From Hyphomicrobiales bacterium (GTDB lineage: Bacteria; Pseudomonadota; Alphaproteobacteria; Rhizobiales; Beijerinckiaceae): a stretch of 8,159 nt of DNA. Positions 1 through 5,474 of the stretch are shown piece after piece (within the stretch, counting starts at the first letter, position 1; every line of letters begins with the position of its first letter). The stretch covers positions 1-8,159 of the forward strand of contig JAIXZF010000013.1 in assembly GCA_027489835.1 (NCBI GenBank), written 5' to 3'. A model generated the notes under the pieces. That model saw only the letters and a program-made list of their open reading frames with translations, did not search any database and had not been told where the DNA came from. A program made the position numbers and the translations under genes.

Positions 1-749
1 ACATAGTAAAAGCCCATCTCCTCGAAGAGCGTGCCGCCGGTCCAGAAGCTGCGGGAGAACTCCTCGGTCTTGCGCGCCTTGTCATAGAGGAATTTCGGCA
101 GCCGGCGGGCCAGCTGCTTGGCCGTCTCACGCAGCTTGCGGTAGGTGCGGCCCGAGGCGAGGCGCGCGAGGTAGGCGCTCATCGCGCCGACCGGCGGGGC
201 GATGGACATGTCGTTGTCGTTGAGGATGACGATGAGGCGCGAATGCATGGCGCCGGCATTGTTCATGGCCTCATAGGCCATGCCGGCCGACATCGCGCCA
301 TCCCCGATCACGGCGATGACGTTGTTGCGGCCTCCCTCCAGATCGCGCGCCACGGCCATGCCGAGCGCGGCCGAGATGGAAGTGGAGGAATGGGCCGCGC
401 CGAACGGGTCGTACTCGCTTTCCGAGCGCTTGGTGAAGCCCGAAAGCCCCCCGCCCTGCCGGAGCGTGCGGATGCGGTCGCGGCGGCCCGTCAGGATCTT
501 GTGCGGATAGGCCTGGTGGCCGACATCCCAGATCAGCCTGTCGCGCGGCGTGTCGAAGACATGATGGAGCGCCACCGTGAGCTCAACCACGCCGAGCCCA
601 GCGCCGAGATGCCCGCCCGTGACCGACACCGCGTCGATCGTCTCGAGCCTGAGCTCATCCGCAACCTGCCGCAGGTTCGCGTCCTCAAGCGCGCGCAGGT
701 CGGCCGGCGTGCGGATGGTGTCGAGGAGGGGCGTGGAGATGCGGGACAA
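1..749 (-). CDS. dxs: 1-deoxy-D-xylulose-5-phosphate synthase, N-terminal part (runs off left edge)
   Basis: Condenses pyruvate and glyceraldehyde 3-phosphate to 1-deoxy-D-xylulose 5-phosphate, using thiamine diphosphate and Mg2+. This is the first step of the cytosolic MEP isoprenoid pathway. About 249 residues of a normally ~640-residue enzyme are visible. Recognisable pieces are the substrate-side GGHLGAGLG segment (His47, equivalent to the conserved His of E. coli Dxs), the ThDP/Mg motif starting GDGAMSAGMA (Gly149-Asp150-Gly151) and its continuation LNDNDMSIAPP. The last visible residues are EEMGFYYV. No ATG or GTG lies in frame near the expected N-terminus. The best start is the TTG at 749-747, giving (M)SRISTPLLDTIRTP, with AAAGG on the minus strand about 10 bases upstream. 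The frame stays open further upstream without a better start, so the start is less certain than the identity. It lies 120 bases downstream of the MetX-like gene on the same strand and may have its own promoter. Confidence 0.96.
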   Translation of the reverse strand, partial: MSRISTPLLDTIRTPADLRALEDANLRQVADELRLETIDAVSVTGGHLGAGLGVVELTVALHHVFDTPRDRLIWDVGHQAYPHKILTGRRDRIRTLRQGGGLSGFTKRSESEYDPFGAAHSSTSISAALGMAVARDLEGGRNNVIAVIGDGAMSAGMAYEAMNNAGAMHSRLIVILNDNDMSIAPPVGAMSAYLARLASGRTYRKLRETAKQLARRLPKFLYDKARKTEEFSRSFWTGGTLFEEMGFYY

Positions 750-780
750 GGGAGCGCGGCCTTTCGCGGAACAGGCCCGG

Positions 781-786
781 ATATAA
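781..786 (-). promoter_or_regulatory. Possible -10 element for dxs
   Basis: Reading the minus strand, TTATAT lies 31 bases before the proposed TTG start of dxs. It is the only AT-rich hexamer in the 120-base gap (750-869) between the MetX-like gene and dxs. No convincing -35 hexamer sits 16-18 bases upstream, so this is only a candidate. The rest of the gap holds a weak 5-bp hairpin (837-852) just after the MetX-like stop, and nothing else recognisable. Confidence 0.25.
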
Positions 787-869
787 GCCGGTTCACGGGA
801 AACGGAAATGCACGCAATTGGTTCAGTCGTCGCACCTGCCGCAACGTCGGCATGTCGTCACAGCGAGCT

Positions 870-1889
870 TCAGCCCAGGAAGGCTGCGATCAGGGCGCGC
901 ATCCGCTCGCGATCCTGAGGCTGGCGGCCAAAGGCGCCGGCATGGCCGGACAGGCTTTCGACCAGCTCGACGCGGGCATCGGGGAAGAAGGCCGCCTGAT
1001 CGACCACGTCACCGGGATGGAAGTAGATGTCCGTGGAGACGGGCGCGAACAGCACCGGCATAGTGGCGCGGCGCGCGGCTTCGGCGAAGGAGCCGCCGCA
1101 GCCCGGCGTTCCGGCAATGTCGTGGCGGCGCCACATGTCGACATGGCAGAGCAGGTCGTTGGCATCCTTGGCGTGGTAGCGGGTGCGCCATTTTGCGAGG
1201 AAGCCGTCGAGATCGTCCGCCGCCATGTCCGGATGGGCCTGATGGAGGCCCTCCGAGAAGAAGCGCGGCGACAGCGCGAACGGGGCCCAGGCCTCCGACA
1301 TGCGCGACAGGCCGAGGATCGGCGGCTCGGCGTAGCGCCCGCCCATGAAGGCTGGGTCGCTGGTCAGGGCGGAAGCGACCACATGGAGGAACATCTGCCC
1401 GTAGAGCGTGGTGCGGGCATTGCCGGCGATGCAGACGGCCGAGCCCACGCGGTCAGGATGGCTGGCCGCCCACTGGACGGCCTGCTGGCCGCCCATGCTG
1501 GCGCCGATCACGCTCTTGACGTGCGCCACACCGAGATGGTCGAGCAGCCGCTTCTGGATTTCGACCTGATCGCGGATGCAGAGCGCGGGGAAATCGGCGC
1601 CTGCATGGGGCGGCGGGGTGTTCGACGGCGAGGAGGAGCGGCCATTGCCCAGCATCTCGACATCGATGATCCAGCGCCTGTCCTCCGCCAGCGGCCCGCC
1701 CTCGAGGCCGAGATAGGCGAGGCCCAGCGGGTTGGCGCCGAAGGCGGTGCAAAGCAGCACGGGCTCGCCCTCGCCCACCCTGCCCCGCTGGCGCCAGGCC
1801 AGCCGCGCCTCGGGCAGCACCGCTCCGCCTTCGAGTGCGAAATCGCGTACGGCGAAGATGTCATAGGGAGGAGCGGCCGGCGCTGACAT
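870..1889 (-). CDS. MetX-like alpha/beta hydrolase (homoserine O-acetyltransferase family paralogue)
   Basis: A 339-residue alpha/beta-hydrolase of the homoserine O-acetyltransferase family, without signal peptide or membrane segments. The nucleophile elbow is GASMGGQQA with Ser131. The acid is Asp287 in VSTDIYFHP, matching the SDWLFP region of MetX, and the base is His316 in SLSGHAGAFG. DVEMLGNGRSSSPSNTP aligns with the NVLGGCxGTTGPSS region of MetX, and RDQVEIQKRLLDHLGV with its RDMVxxQKxLLDxLG helix. The family Arg that contacts substrate seems kept (Arg196 in GLSRM). The Asp that follows the catalytic His in true MetX (GHDAF) is Ala317, so homoserine may not be the substrate. The start at 1889 has AGGAA four bases upstream. 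The open frame extends further upstream, but that part lies antisense to ygfZ and lacks family similarity. It is divergent from ygfZ and upstream of dxs. The family assignment is firm; the reaction is not. Confidence 0.85.
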   Translation of the reverse strand: MSAPAAPPYDIFAVRDFALEGGAVLPEARLAWRQRGRVGEGEPVLLCTAFGANPLGLAYLGLEGGPLAEDRRWIIDVEMLGNGRSSSPSNTPPPHAGADFPALCIRDQVEIQKRLLDHLGVAHVKSVIGASMGGQQAVQWAASHPDRVGSAVCIAGNARTTLYGQMFLHVVASALTSDPAFMGGRYAEPPILGLSRMSEAWAPFALSPRFFSEGLHQAHPDMAADDLDGFLAKWRTRYHAKDANDLLCHVDMWRRHDIAGTPGCGGSFAEAARRATMPVLFAPVSTDIYFHPGDVVDQAAFFPDARVELVESLSGHAGAFGRQPQDRERMRALIAAFLG

Positions 1890-1979
1890 GGGATTCCTGT
1901 GAAACGGGTTGAGGCCTGGACCCGATGCCTTTACGTAGCGCATCACGAGCCTGCCCGACAGTTCGCCAAGGTCATGACG
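1890..1979. other. Divergent intergenic region between the MetX-like gene and ygfZ
   Basis: These 90 bases must carry the promoters for both divergent genes. On the plus strand TTGAGG (1909-1914) is followed after 17 bases by the palindromic TACGTA (1932-1937). This is a poor -35/-10 pair, and I would not call it a promoter without mapping. The ribosome binding site of the MetX-like gene (AGGAA on the minus strand, 1898-1894) is at the left end, and that of ygfZ (AAGG, 1968-1971) at the right. I see no riboswitch or terminator. Confidence 0.4.
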
Positions 1980-2876
1980 ATGAGCATCGCCCAGAGCATC
2001 GCGCACTTGCCGGAGCGCACGGTCCTGAAGCTGTCCGGGGCAGATGCGCGGTCCTTCCTCGACAACCTCGTGACCTGCGACATGGACGCGGTGACGCCCA
2101 ACCTGGCCGGCTATGGCGCGCTTCTGACGCCGCAGGGCAAGATCATCGCCGATTTCCTGATCGCGGAGGCGCCGGCCGAGGATGGCGGCGGCTTCCTCAT
2201 CGACGCGCCGGCCGCCGCCGCCGACGGCCTTGCCCGCAAGCTCGCTCTCTACAAGCTGCGCGCCAAGGTGGTCATCGAGGATCTGTCGGCCATGGCGACG
2301 GTGGTGGCCGCGACCGACGGGGCCGCGCTGTCCGACGAGATCGGCCTCGCCTATGCCGATCCGCGGCTCGGCGCGCTCGGCGGCCGGGCCATCGTGGCGA
2401 GCGAGGATGCGGCGCGGATCGCGACCGTCGGCGCCGATGCATATCACGCCCGGCGCATCGGGCTCGGCGTGCCGGATGGCGGCAAGGATTTTCCTTATGC
2501 CGAGACCTTCCCGCACGAAGCGCTGCTCGACCAACTCGGCGGGGTGTCCTTCACCAAGGGCTGCTATGTCGGGCAGGAGGTGGTCTCGCGCATGCAGCAC
2601 CGGGGCACGGCGCGCACGCGCTGCGTGCCCATCCGCTTCGTCGACGGGTTCCGCTCGGAATGGGGCGTCGTCGTGCGCGCCGGCGAGATGCCCATCGGCC
2701 ATGTCGGCTCGACCGCGCAGGACCGGGGCATCGCCATGGTCCGGCTCGACCGCTGGGCGGACGCGCTGGCGGCGGGCGTGCCGGTCACCGGCGGCGGGCT
2801 CGCCATCGCCATCGAGAAGGCGCCGTTCATCGGCTTTCCGCTGCCCGGCGAGGCAGGGTTCGGCAGCGCCGCATGA
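1980..2876 (+). CDS. ygfZ: YgfZ/IBA57-family folate-binding Fe-S cluster maintenance protein
   Basis: A 298-residue cytosolic protein of the YgfZ/GcvT-like family. These proteins bind tetrahydrofolate and support assembly or repair of certain [4Fe-4S] enzymes, including radical-SAM tRNA-modifying enzymes. The family signature K-G-C-Y-x-G-Q-E is intact at residues 193-200 (KGCYVGQE), including the essential Cys195. The N-terminus (RTVLKLSGADARSFLDNLVT) and LTPQGKIIADFLI match the usual folate-binding fold. The C-terminal beta-barrel follows (RCVPIRFVDG, GHVGSTAQ, IAMVRLDR). I chose the ATG at 1980 because AAGG at 1968-1971 is 8 bases upstream. The ATG at 1974 is in frame but only 2 bases from that site, and an earlier ATG at 1899 would add 27 residues unlike the family. 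It is the first gene of a coupled cluster, its stop overlapping the tag start as ATGA. Confidence 0.93.
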   Translation: MSIAQSIAHLPERTVLKLSGADARSFLDNLVTCDMDAVTPNLAGYGALLTPQGKIIADFLIAEAPAEDGGGFLIDAPAAAADGLARKLALYKLRAKVVIEDLSAMATVVAATDGAALSDEIGLAYADPRLGALGGRAIVASEDAARIATVGADAYHARRIGLGVPDGGKDFPYAETFPHEALLDQLGGVSFTKGCYVGQEVVSRMQHRGTARTRCVPIRFVDGFRSEWGVVVRAGEMPIGHVGSTAQDRGIAMVRLDRWADALAAGVPVTGGGLAIAIEKAPFIGFPLPGEAGFGSAA

Positions 2877-3508
2877 GCCTTGCGCCCGAACCCATTCCCG
2901 GCGGGGCGATCCTCCATCCGGACGGCAAGCTGCGCTGCCCATGGCCTGGGCTCGATCCATTCTACGTCGCCTACCACGACACGGAATGGGGCGTGCCGGA
3001 GCTGGATGACCGGGCGCTGTTCGAGAAGCTGATCCTCGACGGCTTCCAGGCCGGCCTCTCCTGGATCACCATCCTGCGCAAGCGGGAGAATTTCCGCGCG
3101 GCCTTCGACGGCTTCGAGCCGGCGATCATCGCCTGCTATGGCCCCGAGAAGATCGAGGCGCTGATGGCCGATGCCGGCATCATCCGCAACCGCGCCAAGA
3201 TCGTGGGCACGGTGGCGAGCGCGCGCGCCTGGCTCGAGATCAAGGAGCGGGGTTCGTTCTCGCGCCATCTGTGGGGCTTCGTCGACGGCCGGCCGGTGCA
3301 GGGCAGCCCGCGCACGCACCGCGAGGTGCCGACCAGCACGCCGGCGGCCGAGGCGATGTCCAGGGACCTCAGGAAGCGGGGCTTCACCTTCGTCGGCCCC
3401 ACCATCGTCTATGCCTTCATGCAGGCGGTGGGGATGGTCAACGACCACCTCGTCGATTGCTACCGGCACGAGGAATGCGCCGCCTTGGGAGCGGCCGTCA
3501 CATGGTGA
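2873..3508 (+). CDS. tag: DNA-3-methyladenine glycosylase I
   Basis: A 211-residue constitutive alkylation-repair glycosylase that removes 3-methyladenine from DNA (base excision repair). Zinc ligands known from E. coli Tag are all present: Cys22 (RCPW), His35 (YHDTEWG), and His192 and Cys196 (NDHLVDC). The base-pocket residues Tyr34 and Trp64 (QAGLSWIT) are conserved. The position equivalent to E. coli Glu38, which contacts the damaged base, is Asp56 here, a conservative change. Other family blocks are GIIRNRAKI, EVPTSTPAAEAMS and KRGFTFVGPTIVYAFMQA. There is a longer N-terminus than in E. coli (about 18 extra residues) and a short extra C-terminal tail after the last Cys. The ATG overlaps the ygfZ stop in ATGA, so translation is probably coupled. 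Repair of methylated bases next to a folate-linked gene is plausible housekeeping rather than a special system. Confidence 0.96.
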   Translation: MSLAPEPIPGGAILHPDGKLRCPWPGLDPFYVAYHDTEWGVPELDDRALFEKLILDGFQAGLSWITILRKRENFRAAFDGFEPAIIACYGPEKIEALMADAGIIRNRAKIVGTVASARAWLEIKERGSFSRHLWGFVDGRPVQGSPRTHREVPTSTPAAEAMSRDLRKRGFTFVGPTIVYAFMQAVGMVNDHLVDCYRHEECAALGAAVTW

Positions 3509-4101
3509 GGGAGCCCGCGCCCCGCGCCTGGCAGCGCATGCTGTCGGGGCGCCGGCTCGACATCCTCGACCCCTCCCCGCTCGACGTCGAGATCGAGGAC
3601 ATCGCGCACGGGCTCTCGCGCATGGCGCGCTGGAACGGGCAGACGGTGGGCGAGCACATCTTCTCGGTGGCGCAGCATTCGCTGCTGGTCGAGGCGATCC
3701 ACGCTCATCTGGATCCGGGCATGCCGGCCGCCCACCAGCTGATGGCGCTGCTGCACGACGCGCCCGAATACGTCATCGGCGACATCATCTCGCCCTTCAA
3801 GACGGCCGTGGGGGAGAACTACAAGGCCGTGGAGCACCGGCTGCTCGCCGCGATCCACCTGCGCTTCGGCCTGCCGCCCGAGACGCCGCCGCCACTGCAG
3901 AAGAAGGTGAAGCGGGCGGACAGGATCGCGGCCTTCCTCGAGGCCACCACCCTGGCGGGATTCTCGCGCGAGGAGGCGCTGAAGTTCTTCGGCAAGCCCG
4001 AGCCGCTGCCTCGCTCGGTGCTGGAGATGCTGCATCCTGTCAGCGCCGGAGAGGCCCAGCGCCTGTTCAGGACCCGGTTCGACGCCCTGGCCGGAGGGTG
4101 A
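3502..4101 (+). CDS. HD-domain metal-dependent phosphohydrolase, YfbR-like
   Basis: A 199-residue HD-superfamily hydrolase resembling E. coli YfbR, a 5'-deoxynucleotidase acting on dNMPs. The expected metal and catalytic residues are visible: His52 (TVGEH), His85-Asp86 and Glu89 (LLHDAPEY), Asp94 (IGD) and Asp140 (KRADRIAAF). The HD-to-Glu-to-Asp spacing equals that of YfbR, and Arg43-Trp44 resembles its substrate-side Arg-Trp pair, although the loop from there to the first His is shorter. A nucleotide monophosphatase role is therefore likely, but the substrate is inferred. The ATG at 3502 overlaps the last 7 bases of tag. A GTG at 3505 would give the classic 4-base GTGA overlap. GGGAG at 3487-3491 fits the ATG better (10 bases). 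It is the third gene of the coupled ygfZ-tag-HD cluster and is followed by GC-rich hairpins before aroC. Confidence 0.9.
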   Translation: MVREPAPRAWQRMLSGRRLDILDPSPLDVEIEDIAHGLSRMARWNGQTVGEHIFSVAQHSLLVEAIHAHLDPGMPAAHQLMALLHDAPEYVIGDIISPFKTAVGENYKAVEHRLLAAIHLRFGLPPETPPPLQKKVKRADRIAAFLEATTLAGFSREEALKFFGKPEPLPRSVLEMLHPVSAGEAQRLFRTRFDALAGG

Positions 4102-4108
4102 ACCCGGC

Positions 4109-4139
4109 GCCCGCCTGATTTGACGGCGGGCGGCCCGCC
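4109..4139 (+). repeat. Three-arm inverted repeat (mutually exclusive hairpins) between the HD gene and aroC
   Basis: GCCCGCC (4109-4115), GGCGGGC (4125-4131) and GCCCGCC (4133-4139) can pair only one way at a time. Arms 1 and 2 give a 7-bp stem with a 9-base loop. Arms 2 and 3 give a 6-bp stem with a 3-base loop. No run of T follows, so it is not a textbook intrinsic terminator. It lies 16 bases before the aroC start and could limit read-through, protect the upstream mRNA end, or modulate aroC translation. Confidence 0.55.
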
Positions 4140-4155
4140 GCCTTAAAGCCAGCCC

Positions 4156-5277
4156 ATGTCGCACAACAGCTTCGGCCACCTGTTCCGCTTCACCACCTTC
4201 GGCGAGAGCCATGGGCCCGCCATCGGCTGCGTGGTGGATGGCTGCCCGCCGCTGATCGAACTGACCGAAGCCGACATCCAGCGCGACCTCGACCGCAGGC
4301 GGCCGGGCCAGAGCAAATACACCACCCAGCGGCAGGAGCCGGACCAGGTGAAGATCCTGTCCGGCGTCTTCGCCGACGAGCGCACGGGGCGGCAGGTGAC
4401 CACCGGCACCTCCATCGGCCTGCTGATCGAGAACACCGACCAGCGCTCCAAGGACTACGGCGAGATCAAGGACAGCTACCGGCCAGGCCATGCCGACTAC
4501 ACATACGACGTGAAATACGGCATCCGCGATTATCGCGGCGGCGGCCGCTCCTCGGCCCGTGAGACGGCGATGCGCGTCGCTGCCGGAGCCATCGCGCGCA
4601 AGGTCGTGCCTGGCCTGCTGGTGCGGGGCGCGCTGGTGCAGATGGGCCCGCACCGGATCGACCGGGGCAATTGGGATTGGGCCGAGGTGGAGCGCAATCC
4701 GTTCTTCTGCCCCGATGCGAAGGCGGCCGGGCTCTGGGCCGAGTATCTCGACGGGGTGCGCAAGGCGGGCTCCTCGATCGGCGCCGTGATCGAGATCGTG
4801 GCTGAGGGCGTGCCCGCAGGGCTCGGCGCCCCGATTTACGGCAAGCTCGACGCCGACCTCGCCAGCGCGATGATGAGCATCAACGCGGTGAAGGGCGTTG
4901 AGATCGGCGACGGCTTCGAGGCGGCGACGCTGACCGGCGAAGCCAATGCCGACGAGATGCGCGCTGGAAATGACGGCGCGCCGACCTTCCTCAGCAACCA
5001 TGCGGGCGGCATCCTGGGCGGCATCTCCACCGGCCAGCCGGTGATCTGCCGCTTCGCCGTCAAGCCGACCTCCTCGATCCTCGCCGAGCGCGCTTCCGTG
5101 ACCCGCTACGGCGCCGAGACGGATCTGCGCACCAAGGGGCGGCATGACCCCTGCGTCGGCATCCGCGCCGTGCCCGTCGGGGAAGCGATGATGGCGATCG
5201 TGCTGGCCGACCACTACCTGCGCCATCGTGGGCAGGTGGGCGCGAGTGCGAGCTGGCCGTTCGGCAAGCCCGACTGA
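4156..5277 (+). CDS. aroC: Chorismate synthase
   Basis: A 373-residue cytosolic enzyme that converts 5-enolpyruvylshikimate 3-phosphate to chorismate, the last step of the shikimate pathway. It needs reduced FMN although the reaction is redox neutral. All family signatures are present: FGESHG near the start with His19, RRPGQSKYTTQR, the block around His112 (RPGHADYTYDVKYGIRDYRG) running into GGGRSSARETA, FLSNHAGGILGGISTGQP, and RHDPCVGIRAVPVGEAM with His330 and Asp331. Length is normal (family about 350-390). The start MSHNSFGHLFRFTTFGESHG matches family N-termini. No good Shine-Dalgarno precedes it, only a weak TAAAG at 4144-4148. It lies 54 bases after the HD gene on the same strand and may be read from the same transcript or from its own promoter. 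The flavin gene ribB follows. Confidence 0.98.
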   Translation: MSHNSFGHLFRFTTFGESHGPAIGCVVDGCPPLIELTEADIQRDLDRRRPGQSKYTTQRQEPDQVKILSGVFADERTGRQVTTGTSIGLLIENTDQRSKDYGEIKDSYRPGHADYTYDVKYGIRDYRGGGRSSARETAMRVAAGAIARKVVPGLLVRGALVQMGPHRIDRGNWDWAEVERNPFFCPDAKAAGLWAEYLDGVRKAGSSIGAVIEIVAEGVPAGLGAPIYGKLDADLASAMMSINAVKGVEIGDGFEAATLTGEANADEMRAGNDGAPTFLSNHAGGILGGISTGQPVICRFAVKPTSSILAERASVTRYGAETDLRTKGRHDPCVGIRAVPVGEAMMAIVLADHYLRHRGQVGASASWPFGKPD

Positions 5278-5298
5278 AGCGAAGGAAAAAAGCGACAG

Positions 5299-5381
5299 TG
5301 TGGGTCCTCGTGACCCGCGCGGGACGACGGTGCTCGTCAAATCATCTCGTCGTCATGCGCGGGCTCATTCCGAGCCCCACA
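5299..5381. repeat. Pair of inverted REP-like palindromic units
   Basis: Two similar ~31-base units face each other. The minus-strand unit (5329-5299) and plus-strand unit (5351-5381) both begin CGTC, contain GCGCGGG and end CCCACA, with small indels between. Each has its own hairpin: GGGTC/GACCC around 5302-5316 with a 5-base loop, and GGGCTC/GAGCCC at 5361-5377 with a 5-base loop. The outer ends GTGTGGG (5298-5304) and CCCACAC (5376-5382) are exact complements. The layout resembles extragenic palindromes common after genes in alphaproteobacteria. It may also act as the aroC 3' end structure, though no T-run follows. Copy number in the genome is unknown to me. Confidence 0.5.
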
Positions 5382-5406
5382 CGGTCCGCTTTCATGCGCC
5401 CAGCGC

Positions 5407-5423
5407 ATTCAGTATCACTGAAT
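5407..5423. promoter_or_regulatory. Operator-like perfect palindrome upstream of ribB
   Basis: ATTCAGT, then ATC, then ACTGAAT: a perfect 7-bp inverted repeat with a 3-base centre. It lies in a rare AT-rich patch 52 bases before the ribB start and 17 bases before the candidate -35. The size and symmetry suit a dimeric helix-turn-helix regulator. The start of the downstream ORF itself encodes a helix-turn-helix-like segment, so it is a candidate binder. That link is inference. Confidence 0.45.
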
Positions 5424-5439
5424 TTTCAAACACGCTTCA

Positions 5440-5468
5440 TTGCAATCGAAAGACGCAGTCGCTAGTTT
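5440..5468 (+). promoter_or_regulatory. Candidate ribB promoter
   Basis: TTGCAA (5440-5445) and TAGTTT (5463-5468) are separated by 17 bases. They match the sigma-70 consensus at 4 of 6 and 3 of 6 positions. A transcript from here would begin at about 5475, the first base of the ATG, so the mRNA would be leaderless. This fits the lack of any Shine-Dalgarno before 5475. Confidence 0.35.
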
Positions 5469-5473
5469 GCGTC
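5452..5473. promoter_or_regulatory. Second inverted repeat overlapping the candidate -10 of ribB
   Basis: GACGCA (5452-5457) and TGCGTC (5468-5473) form a perfect 6-bp inverted repeat with a 10-base spacer. It spans the candidate -10 hexamer and stops two bases before the ATG. A protein bound here would block transcription. It could also be a chance repeat, and its sequence differs from the palindrome at 5407-5423. Confidence 0.25.
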
Positions 5474-5474
5474 C

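Noticed and set aside
243..1886. 547-codon plus-strand open frame opposite dxs and the MetX-like gene
   Set aside because: It spans two identified genes and their gap, and its composition is typical of a GC-rich antisense shadow.
1890..1979. SAM-II type riboswitch before the MetX-like gene
   Set aside because: I looked for the short pseudoknot consensus on the minus strand and did not see it; the gap is also only 90 bases.
1899..1979. ATG at 1899 as the ygfZ start
   Set aside because: It adds 27 residues unlike the family and overlaps the divergent promoter region. The ATG at 1980 has a well-placed ribosome binding site.
1890..2960. Upstream extension of the MetX-like frame across ygfZ on the minus strand (a 696-codon open frame in total)
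   Set aside because: Only the part from 1889 down matches a protein family. The rest is antisense to ygfZ and open because of high GC content.
3460..5340. 626-codon minus-strand open frame opposite the HD gene and aroC
   Set aside because: His/Arg/Gly-rich composition with no family features, lying opposite two firmly identified genes.
5278..5474. FMN riboswitch (RFN element) upstream of ribB
   Set aside because: None of the characteristic conserved RFN blocks is visible. The gap is explained by REP-like units, palindromes and a candidate promoter.
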